Of a stretch of DNA of 64,000 nt, positions 47,057 to 56,428 are shown one piece after another. The DNA comes from Hydractinia symbiolongicarpus (taxonomy: Eukaryota > Cnidaria > Hydrozoa > Anthoathecata > Hydractiniidae): contig NC_079875.1 of NCBI RefSeq assembly GCF_029227915.1, forward strand, positions 25,244,001-25,308,000. Direction: 5' to 3'. Below the pieces are notes generated by a model. It was given only the letters and a program-made list of their open reading frames with translations. It searched no databases and had not been told where the DNA came from. The stretch's first letter is position 1, and every line of letters starts with the position of its first letter. Both the position numbers and the translations under genes were made by a program.

Positions 47057-47628
47057 TTAAGCCACCATAGATGTCTTTTTATCCAAAAAATGAATCAGGT
47101 CATGTCGCTTCATTTTAGCAAATGCTTCTCGTAAATTGTCAATTGTGAAATCTGGGCATCGTTGATTTATGATAGTCAGCAAAAACTCCGTAGCACTTTT
47201 CTTTTCCATGTGGTTGCCTTGAATAAGTGCAATGTCATCAGAGGAGTATCCACACTTTGAAGCAAATATCTTCCAATTACCCGGAGACTTGTTCAGATAC
47301 GAGACAAGCTCTTCCCGCGGATCAAATGGTATTTCAAGAAACAATTCAGGCCATTCTTTTTTCTTCATATAATCAAGCACATCTTTTCTGCCCATCTCTT
47401 TCATATACTGTTAAAATTTTCTGACTTTAAAATCTGTTTTCTTTATCATAAAAGCCTTAAAAAAAATGAAGCAGGATTTTCCCCTGCTAAGAACAGGTTA
47501 TCTATTTCAATTTGTGTGAGCTTCAATGGTTCTTGTAGATAGTGTGCTAGCTTTTCATATTCTCTCCTAGAATCCAGATGTTTACAGAGATGTTGACGAT
47601 CGCGACTGCATAAATCCCGAAGCATACC
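47057..47628 (-). CDS. Two tandem death domains, terminal coding part of a micro-exon gene (with one stop and one shift)
   Basis: From the acceptor at 47,629 (tttgtAG) the frame encodes 'GMLRDLCSRDRQHLCKHLDS', 'EYEKLAHYLQEPLKLTQIEI' and 'FLAGENPASFF'. After an 8-base A/T run at 47,459-47,466 shifts the frame, it continues 'KTDFKVRKF', a TAA, then 'QYMKEMGRKDVLDYMKK', completing a first death domain. The second follows: 'NWKIFASKCGYSSDDIALIQ', 'LLTIINQRCPDFTI' and 'LREAFAKMKRHDLIHFLDKK'. Death domains assemble apoptotic and innate-immune signalling complexes. The intact second domain and the micro-exons upstream suggest a real host gene. The stop and the shift may be genuine decay, an unrecognised short intron between 47,408 and 47,470, or sequence errors. 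Confidence 0.7.
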
Positions 47629-48225
47629 CTACAAAAAATGTTTTCAGTACTACCTATTTCAGTGCTTCAAGGGGTGCGCAATTTATTTATTTATTAAAAA
47701 TAATTATCGACCTTTTTTAATCATTACATGCAAATCGTATGTTTGAAAATTGATACACGCAAAACAGAAGGTGGCGAACACATTATTCATTCACTGTCGC
47801 TAATTAGAAGTGTCCGCCTTTTAAAAAGTTGATATTTCCCGGTTAAATCTTTCTTTAATTGGCTAAAATAGCATTCTGAAAGTTTTTTTTTCCTGATCAA
47901 TTTATAATCCGTTGAGTGAAGTCATTGTTTCCCATTAAAAAAATATAAACTTTAAAAGAAGAAACATACACCACAGGTAATTTGACTGTTGTCAATTTCA
48001 TTAGAATTTTTGATAACTAGTCAAAAAATAAGAAAAGTCAGGTATTCTTCCCGTTAAGTAAGTGTAGATTTTAGTAGTCAGAAATCAGAAATCGAAAAGT
48101 ATCAGTTTTTGTCACATATGTAAAAAGCACATGTTACAGAGATATAGAAAGTTCACAGCTAGGTCTCATTATTGAAAGTTAGGGTAAAAGTATATTTAAT
48201 ACTTCAGTCTACAGTGTCACCTTAC

Positions 48226-48259
48226 CGATTTTAAAAGCGGTTTCATTGACGATAATGTA
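48226..48259 (-). other. Possible 34-nt exon of the death-domain gene
   Basis: Flanked on the minus strand by a branch-point-like tactaattacAG and a GTAAGG donor. One frame ends in the phase needed by the exon starting at 47,628. Its link to exon 48,869-48,884 does not fit without another exon. Confidence 0.35.
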
Positions 48260-48868
48260 CTGTAATTAGTACACAAGCTTGAAAATGTTGACTCAAAATC
48301 TAAATATAAAATTGAAGTTGCTGGAGATATGTGGTTGTATTTGTTAAAATAAAAAAATAGATAGTTCATATAAATACTGTATCAATGCGTGCACTCTTAG
48401 ATTTTATTTGAAATAGATATGATGGTATAATATTTAGTATTTATATAGTCTTAAGTGGACATGTTTCTTCAGTCACAAGAATGATAAACACTCTGTGTAG
48501 GAGTGCAGAGGTTAAGTGAAAAATAACCTGTAGGTTCATTGCATTATATTTGTTCGCGAAAGAATAGTAGAAAATCCTTAAAAAGCGAAGCCCACTCTTC
48601 GATTTTAAAAGTGAGAGGGACAAATTTCGTCACTTTAGCGAGGACTCAGCATAATCGGGGTCCTGGAAAATATTTGGGTTTTTGATGCCTAAGATCACCT
48701 AAAAATGCACTGTCTGAGGTTAAGAAATATATCAATATATCAATTACAATAAAAAAATACAATAGAAAAGCACTTTGCATGCCAATGATGTGTTAGTAGT
48801 TATTTTAATTATCTAACTGATTTTTTTAATAAAAAAAAGAACAATGCAGGGTGAGAATTGTTACTTAC

Positions 48869-51425
48869 TGCAAGTGGAAGCAACCTGAAAGTAAAGAAAA
48901 TATTACCTTATAAAATACTAAAGAAAGAGAAAATAATTTTATTGTCAAATGTGGTAATTGTGTTACCTCTGAATGACAACATTCTGTTGGGTCCAATGAA
49001 TATGCTGAAAAAATGTACAGGTGAAACGTTATGAAAACAAACATTTTGAGTTTTCACTTTCTTTCAGATATGGAATAGGTTAAGTATTTTTTGCTGAGGA
49101 TGACAGAAAGTAATATATTACCATTTGCTTCAGCTTCAAATCCCTAAAACATTAAAAAAAAAATCTTTACTTTTTTTTCAGGAACTACTTTAATAGACGT
49201 GATTTTCCAGATATTATACTTTGTAAGGACTTATTTCAGCAACTAGCTGGTACGTTTAAATGTTTTTTTGCGTTTTTACCCTTTTTCATATTACCTGAGC
49301 CATATAAAACTTAGACATTGTTGAAATTGATAACAAGAACAAAAGAAAATAAAAAGAAAAGTGACACTTTTTGCTAATCAAAGCGCCACAAATGTGGCTT
49401 AAATATCTGCTTTAAAAAATAGATGAAACGAACCTAAAGAAGAGGTATACAAAAAAGGTTACACCTTTGCCAATACATAATTGTTAAACTAAAATTAAAT
49501 TTGTAATGTTGAAATTAAAACTTTTTACCTCTTTTTCTGCATGAACGTGCATTAAAAAAGTTAGTTCTAAAATAAATGAATCTGTAATAATTTCTGTTTT
49601 ACTTGTTCATCATACCAGATATGGGGCGAAATTCTCGTCAGCTGAGGGATGTTATGTGCTACAAATAATCTTACCCATTTTTAAATTGATATTAAATACT
49701 TTAGACAGATATTAGTACTTTTCAAGGGTGAAAAATGCCGAATAAAATAATACTTTTACCTGGACCCTCTTGTCTTGTCTAAATACAAAAATCAGAGTAT
49801 AGTATATTTAAAAAGAAGTTACATGTAAATTATGTTGCAAACTAACTAACATACTAGATTAGAGTCCGTTGTTGCTCTTGGCCTTGGTGTATCGAACATT
49901 TCAAAATCTAAGAAAAACAGATCTTCTAACATATTGTCCATTCATATATTCATATATGAAGAAAGGGAAGGGAAGATTTGTTACTAAAAAAAACTCAAGC
50001 AACGGCTTTACCATTCGGAAAATTTACTTACGGGGATAAAATAGTAGATGAAGTTAAAACAAATAGTAGTACATTTTTCTCGAGTTGATTCCTAAACAAA
50101 ATAATGCTACAAATATAGAATTAGTAGCATTGCACTAATTTTGAGAAAACTAAATTTCGAAAAAGTTTGCGGAATTCGTGAAAAAATAATTGAATGACAT
50201 TTGGTTTTTATTTAGGAGGCATAAAATAATAAAATTTAGATTTGTGTAAATTATTTTTAAAAAAGGAAAAGAAGATTTAAAGTTCGATGCAAATAATTCA
50301 TTTTCACGAATTTTGCAAGTAGCAATTTCTTTAACAATTTTCGCAAGAAATAATTTGTGCTAAATTCACGAAAATTAATTCCCGTAAAAATTCGCAAAAC
50401 CATTTTCAAGTTTGCCCAAAAGGCTAAAAAATCTAAAAAACGTTGAATTTGTCTTTGATTTTTTTTTAACAAAATAAATCACAAAAAACTTATGGTTGGA
50501 GTAATATTTATTAACATACCTTTATCGTTTTAGCACGCCGCGGTGCTGGCACAGGTCTTTGTATTGCTGTGCAAAAAAATTCAGTTGAGAAAACAGCCAT
50601 TTAGGCACAAAGTTCTACAGCGAAAACGTGATTTATTATAGGAGTCCGTTACAGAGGAGCAAAAACAATACTTTTTGGTTACCCAGAACATAAAAATCGT
50701 CTAAGCCCATGTCATCCTTGGCTAAATAGTCTAAAACATTTGATTTAAATTGGTTACCCAGTGAACATAAAAATCGTCTAAGTCCATGTCATCCTTGGCT
50801 AACTAGTCTTAAACATTTGATTTAAATTGGTTACCCAGTGAACATAAAAATCGTCTAAGCCCATGTCATCCTTGCCTAACTAGTCTTAAACATTTGATTT
50901 AAATTGGTTACCCAGTAAACATAAAAATCGTCTAAGCCCATTTTATCCTTGGCTAACTAGTCTTAAACATTTGATTTAAATTGGTTACCCGGTGAACATA
51001 AAAATCGTCTAAGCCCATGTCATCCTTGCCTAACTAGTCTAAGACATTTAATTTAAAGTTTTCTGTAGGTAAACTCAAAGCAACGCTCTAATTTTAGAAA
51101 TTTTTTATGTGTAAAACTTGGTCATTTTATAAAATTTTACAAAGCCTAGTCTAAACATATCAGTTCAACCATTTTTTCTCACATTTGAAGACATGACAAC
51201 TGTCATTTAAGTTTTAGGGATATTTTAAAGATTAATTGTATTTAAAAAACAATAAATACTTACTTGAATAAGTGGTACTGCATTCCTATAATGAGATTTT
51301 GTCATTTAGAAACTTTGCGATATAAAATAAAGTCAGTTTGAAATTTTAAATCAATAAAAAAAACAATGTACGTACAATCACCTCCTCTTGAATTTGTCTC
51401 GGTGTTGGTAGCGGTTTCTTACTAT
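48869..51425 (-). CDS. Micro-exon region of the death-domain gene (proline-arginine linker)
   Basis: Minus-strand exons with good AG and GT borders: 51,382-51,425 (44 nt), 51,264-51,285 (22), 50,520-50,566 (47), 49,855-49,907 (53), 49,760-49,778 (19), 49,529-49,536 (8), 49,295-49,309 (15), 49,122-49,143 (22), 48,967-49,004 (38) and 48,869-48,884 (16). Several donors are GTAAGT or GTATGT. The first three join in one open frame encoding 'SKKPLPTPRQIQEE' and 'IQRPVPAPRRAKTIK'. The last seven join in one open frame beginning 'FEMFDTPRPRATTDSN' and including 'TRQEGP' and 'GFEAEAN'. The joint between 50,520 and 49,907 needs one further exon. PLPTPR and PVPAPR fit the PxxxPR consensus bound by CIN85/CD2AP-type SH3 domains. 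This is likely a cytoplasmic linker before the death domains; 5' exons are not in view. Confidence 0.55.
50677..51058. repeat. 77-bp tandem repeat in an intron of the death-domain gene
   Basis: Five copies of a unit beginning GGTTACCCAGTGAACATAAA, starting at 50,677, 50,752, 50,829, 50,906 and 50,983 (spacing 75, 77, 77, 77). It lies wholly between the exons at 50,566 and 51,264. Confidence 0.9.
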
Positions 51426-51429
51426 CTAA

Positions 51430-51770
51430 CATGAAAAATGAAGTTGATGAATTTTGTACATGCGCGCGCATTCTTGAAGGTAAAATACTGACATGATGTA
51501 AAATGGCTATTATTGAAATTCATGCAGATGTTTTTTAAACATAAGATAAAAGACATTTTTTCATTTGACTATATCTTCTGCTGTAGCGCACAACGCTAAG
51601 GAAAGAAACTCGTGAGCTTCTTATGTAGAGATAGGAAAGTACCAATGTTAGGACAGACCCCTTAGCAGTTTCCTATCCCACGTTAAATTATGGATCATCC
51701 CCGTTAAATCAACGATAGAAGAGTCCATAAAATCCATGTGCACTTTACCACTTTACGTCAAATAAGCGGG
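51430..51770. other. Junction between host gene and virus-like element
   Basis: No exon or gene recognised. The left terminus of the Polinton-like element should lie here or just to the right; I could not define its inverted repeat or target duplication. Confidence 0.3.
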
Positions 51771-51895
51771 CATGCTCTATAATATCTGTCCAAAACCCCC
51801 TCCCCAGCCGTGTCCCCCCGGGCCCCCTCCCCGTCCCATGGGTCCCTACCCACCCTCATCTGTCGTGTCCCACAATTATAGTGTTATGTGTGTCT

Positions 51896-51920
51896 ATCTT
51901 TACCAGAAACAAGTAAAGAT
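51896..51920 (-). terminator. 3' stem-loop after the OB-like gene
   Basis: ATCTTTAC and GTAAAGAT form an 8-bp stem around a 9-nt loop, ending 19 nt past the stop of the minus-strand gene at 51,940. The 25-nt sequence is identical, except for one base, to the stem-loop at 60,930-60,954. Confidence 0.65.
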
Positions 51921-51939
51921 GATTGCAACATTGCAAGGT

Positions 51940-52275
51940 TTAGCGCCACATAATGTCATAACTGAAGAATCGATTTTGATGATTCTTTTGAGATTGCTTG
52001 AGACCATTTGATCTGACAAAGGCATCACCATTCCAACCATAATCCTTCAATTCATCACAAAGTTTTGCAGGCAACCATGTCTTATATTTATTTCCCATTC
52101 TATCTTGAACCTCCGCATACATAGATTTTTCAGAAAGAGCACCAGGTCTTGATATTTCCATCTCTTTCACATATTTAACAAGGTAAATATCGTTTTTAGG
52201 CAGCTCTCTCCACTTTATGATTGGAGTAACTTGTTCTATGTTTTGTTCAAATTCTTCAACTGTTGGAAAAGCCAT
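51940..52275 (-). CDS. Small Polinton-associated protein, possibly OB-fold ssDNA-binding
   Basis: The first ATG is at 52,275 (the longer frame starts with GTG), giving 111 residues: 'MAFPTVEEFEQN', 'TPIIKWRELPKNDIYLVKYV' and 'YAEVQDRMGNKYKTWLPAKL'. The pattern of an aromatic-led strand, 'DIYLVKYVKEM', a turn, then 'AEVQDRMGNKYKTWLP' recalls short beta-rich proteins encoded by animal Polintons and thought to be OB-fold single-strand DNA binders. This assignment rests on pattern only. Upstream on the minus strand is GATATAATAG, a relative of the element's late-type motif. It ends 19 nt before a stem-loop. Confidence 0.6.
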   Translation of the reverse strand: MAFPTVEEFEQNIEQVTPIIKWRELPKNDIYLVKYVKEMEISRPGALSEKSMYAEVQDRMGNKYKTWLPAKLCDELKDYGWNGDAFVRSNGLKQSQKNHQNRFFSYDIMWR

Positions 52276-52529
52276 TGTGTTTATATTCACTATTATATCT
52301 CTTTATACCACTTTATAGATTCTATCAGAAAGCAGTTTTTGTTATCTACCATCTGTCAATCAAACGCTCATAACAATAGGATTTTACATATTTTACATAC
52401 CAGAAAGTTGTTTACATAAGAAAAAAGTCAAAACGAAAGTAGCCGTTGCTAAGGATATTTGGTATGTAAGGAATGCATTGTTTCTCTATTGTTATTCTGG
52501 CTTGATTGACATTTAATTGACGTCAATCT
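52276..52529. other. Spacer between two minus-strand genes
   Basis: Contains the TATA-rich upstream region of the 52,275 gene. No further gene recognised. Confidence 0.4.
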
Positions 52530-53720
52530 TTATCTAAACAAATACCATATGAAATAACCCGTTGTCATAACAATCACAAGAGCGATCTTCTCATCTTCGT
52601 GTGTAGGAGGAGTATCTTTGTGGTAAGGTGCAGTAATGTGTTTATCTGTAGTATCCACGTGGTGTACGGTAATGTGTTTATCAGTATGATCAGGATGATC
52701 GGGTGTTACTGGCTTCTTTCTAGTTATCTTATGTGATTCAGCTGTTTTTTCAATAACATTGACCTTTCGATTAATACCGATGGTAAGATCCTCACCCGAT
52801 ATCAAAATCTTGTTGTTGTAACCCACCACACCGGTCTTAATTCTGAGATTCATGTCACTAGGTATCATATAAATACCCTGACCAACGGAATAATCAACCT
52901 TACTTGAAGCGTAGTTTAGAGTATCCTGATAACGCTTAATGTCCTCCTGAATATCGACCCTACGGTTAACAATATCCTCAAGGTTATTCATAAAAACTCT
53001 TTGAGCGGTCAGAGCACTTGAATCATTACCGAGGATGGATGAGCGTGCCGAGGCTTGAGAACTAAGAACAAGATAGGCATAGGCCCTAACACTGCTCGAG
53101 ATCTTCACAAGGCCCGTTTTTGTAAATCCATCGGATTTTTCCACAATCCACCGCGTCATGGAGTCGTTAGTGAAATAACTCAACCCGGGAGTTGGATAGT
53201 CTTTACGTCTTTTTTGATATGAAGTGAAAAAGTACTGACCTCTGTATTTCATGGGGTTGGAATCAACATCATACTCACCACAGATTTTTAGAAATTCTTC
53301 ATTTGAATAGGGATTGTCATATTGATTAAAACTATCTTCAAAGGGTAGAGGTGTCTGCAGACGCTTAATGATTCGTCTAATGTGATAATACACATGAAAA
53401 CGATATATCAACCTGACCATAGATCTACCATCCTTCAGGTGTTCGGAACTTACCCCACAGGCACTTGAAGCGCACCAAGTGGCGAAATTTAGCTGGGTTT
53501 GCCATAGTCTAAAAGGTTGATCATTCCAAATTCTCATACGTTGCGCGTTATGACTAAGTTCATAATTGGTAAAAATATTAGGAAAGGAAGCGGGGAAAGA
53601 GCCACTTTCAGACACAATAATGGCCTGTTTGTACAGATCCCTAGCGCCCAATATTTGAAGATCAAGCCCTCCATTTGGCTTATATGTCGCATTCGGGTTA
53701 TATCTGAAAATGTCATCCAT
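52530..53720 (-). CDS. Conserved Polinton protein with C-terminal membrane anchor, 396 aa
   Basis: Intact from the ATG at 53,720. The N-terminal half is globular and aromatic-rich ('MDDIFRYNPNATYKPNGGLD', 'NYELSHNAQRMRIWNDQPFR'), with 'YHIRRIIKRLQTPLPF' and 'FLKICGEYDVDSNPMKYRGQ'. A linker carries two near-identical HxxHxDTTDKHIT-type repeats ('HHVDTTDKHITAPYHKDTPP'). A transmembrane helix occupies about residues 379-395 with a short basic end. It is the divergent partner of the minor capsid gene, sharing a 38-bp promoter, so it is probably a late virion or membrane protein. I recognise it as a recurrent neighbour of capsid genes in cnidarian Polintons but know no function. Confidence 0.8.
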   Translation of the reverse strand: MDDIFRYNPNATYKPNGGLDLQILGARDLYKQAIIVSESGSFPASFPNIFTNYELSHNAQRMRIWNDQPFRLWQTQLNFATWCASSACGVSSEHLKDGRSMVRLIYRFHVYYHIRRIIKRLQTPLPFEDSFNQYDNPYSNEEFLKICGEYDVDSNPMKYRGQYFFTSYQKRRKDYPTPGLSYFTNDSMTRWIVEKSDGFTKTGLVKISSSVRAYAYLVLSSQASARSSILGNDSSALTAQRVFMNNLEDIVNRRVDIQEDIKRYQDTLNYASSKVDYSVGQGIYMIPSDMNLRIKTGVVGYNNKILISGEDLTIGINRKVNVIEKTAESHKITRKKPVTPDHPDHTDKHITVHHVDTTDKHITAPYHKDTPPTHEDEKIALVIVMTTGYFIWYLFR

Positions 53721-53758
53721 TCTTTGATTTAAATATATTCACAATCTCTAATATAATA
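53721..53758. promoter_or_regulatory. Divergent promoter between the 396-aa gene and the minor capsid gene
   Basis: A 38-bp AT-rich spacer. CTAATATAATA (53,748-53,758) touches the ATG of the plus-strand gene; the minus side has GAATATATTTAAATC before its ATG. The same 11-mer recurs at 59,658-59,668 in an equivalent divergent spacer. Confidence 0.6.
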
Positions 53759-54322
53759 ATGTATATTACAATAAAGGACGTAAATAGCGAGAAGAAAATC
53801 TATCTGTATCAACCGATAGACAACTCGCATGGTACAAAGGAGGTTGCGATCGTGGAGACGTTTTCGGATAATGTCACATATGTAGCTACAGCTCCAATAG
53901 ATATACCCTTGGCTGATGGAGTTACCACGGTTAGGTTACAACAGGGTCAGCACTACACAGGGAGGGAGTTGAATTCAATCGTGAGAGGTGATGTAAAATC
54001 AACACAACTAGCCAGAAACTCTAAGTTGAGTAAAATATTCAATATGGAGGGTGTAACGGAACTACATTTTAATCTTAATGAATTGGATAACTCGTTAAAT
54101 CTTAAAGATGGTGAATATAGCAACAACCTGATGACATATCATATATCCGAGTATGGTGGTGATTTTACATATATTGAACCGAAAAATCCGCAATATAAGA
54201 AACTAAAGAAAGGTTTACTTCAATCACTTACCATGAGAGTCACAGGTCAGGATGGTAAGGTGCTATGGGGTGGTATGAAGACAACAGTTACCCTACACAT
54301 AAGAGATACGGCGGACAGATGA
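53759..54322 (+). CDS. Minor capsid (penton-type, single jelly-roll) protein, 187 aa
   Basis: Intact ATG-to-stop frame just before the major capsid gene, the usual Polinton order. Length and beta-strand-rich composition fit the single-jelly-roll penton protein that closes icosahedral vertices. 'YVATAPIDIPLADGVTTVRL', 'HFNLNELDNSLNLKDGEYS' and 'FTYIEPKNPQYKKLKKGL' are followed by a final strand block 'GGMKTTVTLHIRDT'. Family recognition rests on position, length and pattern; catalytic motifs are not expected in this fold. Confidence 0.75.
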   Translation: MYITIKDVNSEKKIYLYQPIDNSHGTKEVAIVETFSDNVTYVATAPIDIPLADGVTTVRLQQGQHYTGRELNSIVRGDVKSTQLARNSKLSKIFNMEGVTELHFNLNELDNSLNLKDGEYSNNLMTYHISEYGGDFTYIEPKNPQYKKLKKGLLQSLTMRVTGQDGKVLWGGMKTTVTLHIRDTADR

Positions 54323-54377
54323 TACCGTAGCATTAACCGAATTAAAGTAAAATAAAATAAAAGTAATATGGAATAGC

Positions 54378-55697
54378 ATGGAATACGGGAAAAAGTTAAA
54401 CCCAGAGCGTTCACTTAGAACCGCACATGGCGTAAAAGGAACGCATCAAAAAGTAGTTGTCACTCACAACCCAAGTGAGATTGATCAGAACCAGTTACTC
54501 CTGATTAGGTTCCCTAATTTAGGTAACGATGATGTCATTGTTCCCGGTACTTCGAAAATAAGTTTCGACGTTGAACTCGAGTCAAAAGTCGACACGAAGA
54601 GAACATTAGTATCTAACATAGGGAGGGCAATTGTTAAAAAGTTGGCCATCAAGTTCGAGGGTACCGAGATTCTGAGCATTGATGACTTTGATCTTTTCGG
54701 GTGCTACAGAGATTTATGGCTAACCAAGTCTGAAAAAAGAAATGCAATAAGACAAGGTATCATCTTTGATGAAGGGTGTACAGAAAACTGTATGAAACTG
54801 AGAGTTGGAGCTGCGGATAAAGACGCATCGGAGGTAGCGGACAAGGCTATTTATGATGCATACAAAAATAAGTTCACCATACCACTAGATATTGAAATGT
54901 TGGATAGCACGATCCCATATTATCAGGCCGGATTAGGTAATAGGCTGTGTTATGAGATAACATTCAACAGTTACGACAGGGTCGTATTATCAACACCTAC
55001 CAAACCTTCGGGTTCTGCCACAGCACCGGCACCGGATGCCAAATACAAAATCTCCAACATATCTCTAGAATATGAGATTGTGACACAACCCACACTCGCC
55101 AGATTCATCTCAAATGAATACCAAAACATGGCCGTGCTCTATGACAGATTCTTGAGACATAGACAAATTAGGGTGGATAAGTCAGACACAACGTGGAATT
55201 GGTCGTTCAATACACCATGCAAGTCTCTGAAGGGTATATTGGTTCTGTTTGAGGAAGAGAAAGCTTACAAACGAGATACCGGTAAGTTCTACAATCCCAA
55301 GATCAAAAAGGTATCCGCCATAGTTGAGGGTAAGCCTAACCAACTTTTCGCTCAAGGGATGCAACCGTTTGAGCATTATGGTGAAATATGCAAGTATTTC
55401 GCAGAGGGTAAGCAAAGGGACGGCAATGCCGGTGAAATACAGAAACATCTGCAACTACATGACGTGAAGGTCGCGGACTACCTAACCACGAAATATGCCC
55501 TGTGGCTGGACTTCAGAACCATAGATGAAAACTCACTGCACGGGACCGGCCGACGGATTGAAAATGCGAGCGAGGGCATCACACTGCAAGTTGAAAAGAC
55601 GGCCGAAACCGCGGGATCCTTAAACGCCTACATATATCTAATCATGGATGCTCAATTAAATATTCAAAATGGTGAAATTATGGATGTACTATATTAA
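54378..55697 (+). CDS. Major capsid protein (double jelly-roll), 439 aa
   Basis: Intact frame from the ATG at 54,378. Features expected of Polinton/adintovirus hexon-like proteins are visible: an N-terminal 'HNPSEIDQNQLLLIRFPNLG' segment, 'VPGTSKISFDVELES', 'IVKKLAIKFEGTEILSIDDF' with 'LFGCYRDLWLTKSEKRN', a mid-protein 'YYQAGLGNRLCYEITFN', then 'KYKISNISLEYEIVTQPTLA' with 'YQNMAVLYDRFL'. It ends in a strand-rich 'LNAYIYLIMDAQLNIQNGEI'. The length is near the usual range for this family. The ATPase ORF begins at or inside its 3' end, so both are probably made from one message. Confidence 0.85.
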   Translation: MEYGKKLNPERSLRTAHGVKGTHQKVVVTHNPSEIDQNQLLLIRFPNLGNDDVIVPGTSKISFDVELESKVDTKRTLVSNIGRAIVKKLAIKFEGTEILSIDDFDLFGCYRDLWLTKSEKRNAIRQGIIFDEGCTENCMKLRVGAADKDASEVADKAIYDAYKNKFTIPLDIEMLDSTIPYYQAGLGNRLCYEITFNSYDRVVLSTPTKPSGSATAPAPDAKYKISNISLEYEIVTQPTLARFISNEYQNMAVLYDRFLRHRQIRVDKSDTTWNWSFNTPCKSLKGILVLFEEEKAYKRDTGKFYNPKIKKVSAIVEGKPNQLFAQGMQPFEHYGEICKYFAEGKQRDGNAGEIQKHLQLHDVKVADYLTTKYALWLDFRTIDENSLHGTGRRIENASEGITLQVEKTAETAGSLNAYIYLIMDAQLNIQNGEIMDVLY

Positions 55698-55698
55698 G

Positions 55699-56298
55699 AT
55701 GGACTACATGAAAGATCCCCACACGGCACTATTCGTCGGTCCCACGGGCTGCGGAAAATCTAAACGCGTTGTAACACTACTAGAGAGTGAATACTTTGAT
55801 CACTTCGATTTCATTGTGATTATATGTCCAACATTAAGATGGAACAAGACATATATGTGTCGAAAATGGTTCTGGAGGGATAGATATGTGATTCTAATTG
55901 AGCCCATGGGCATGTTGTACGAATGGATTCAAAAGATGACGGATTTCTGTGCGGGATACAAAACATTATTCCTGATCGACGATATAATCGCAGATGAGAA
56001 ACTGGACAAAAAGAGACAACCACTGCTGGAGCTGGCCATCAGCGGTCGGCATCGAAACCACACCATGTGGCTACTCACACAATCATACACCGCGATACCG
56101 AAGAACTTACGAAGGCAGGCGAAAATGTTATATGTGTGGTATCCGAAGGACAGGCAAGATCTCGCAACTATTCATGAAGAGAATGATGTCATTGAATCAC
56201 GGTCAGAGATCCAGAAGGTTAAGGAAAGGCTAAAAGATGGCAAATACACACATTTAGTCATGAGAATGGAACATCCAAGAACTTATGTGATTTGCTAG
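55699..56298 (+). CDS. Genome-packaging ATPase (A32/FtsK-HerA type), 199 aa
   Basis: Walker A is 'GPTGCGKS' (residues 14-21), Walker B 'TLFLIDD' (about 89-95), and a sensor-like 'LLTQSY' follows 'ISGRHRNHTMW', as in the A32-like packaging ATPases of double-jelly-roll viruses. I chose the ATG at 55,699, one base after the capsid stop; an in-frame ATG at 55,669 would add ten residues overlapping the capsid gene. The enzyme pumps the viral genome into preformed capsids using ATP. It ends 15 nt before a perfect 13-bp stem-loop. Confidence 0.92.
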   Translation: MDYMKDPHTALFVGPTGCGKSKRVVTLLESEYFDHFDFIVIICPTLRWNKTYMCRKWFWRDRYVILIEPMGMLYEWIQKMTDFCAGYKTLFLIDDIIADEKLDKKRQPLLELAISGRHRNHTMWLLTQSYTAIPKNLRRQAKMLYVWYPKDRQDLATIHEENDVIESRSEIQKVKERLKDGKYTHLVMRMEHPRTYVIC

Positions 56299-56313
56299 AT
56301 TGGACGTTTTTTT

Positions 56314-56340
56314 TTTTGTTACAAGACTCTTGTAACAAAA
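56314..56340 (+). terminator. Perfect 13-bp stem-loop after the capsid-ATPase unit
   Basis: TTTTGTTACAAGA and TCTTGTAACAAAA face each other around one base, directly after an 11-base T-run. It is placed 15 nt beyond the ATPase stop and before the next gene. Confidence 0.75.
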
Positions 56341-56349
56341 GTATCTAAC

Positions 56350-56424
56350 AGATCTATAGACTCCTATAAGACTCTCCTATAATACTCCTATAATACTCCT
56401 ATAGACTCCTATAGACTCCTATAG
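56350..56424 (+). repeat. Short tandem repeat ACTCCTATA(G/A)
   Basis: Six or seven copies of a 11-13-bp unit (GACTCCTATA, ACTCCTATAAT) between the stem-loop and the next ATG at 56,429. This could be a promoter or spacer for the downstream cluster; function unknown. Confidence 0.7.
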
Positions 56425-56428
56425 GACC

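Noticed and set aside
51772-52011. Plus-strand proline-rich frame at the left end of the virus-like element
   Set aside because: The first 30 codons are just the C-rich stretch, and the rest runs through a stem-loop and antisense into the OB-like gene.
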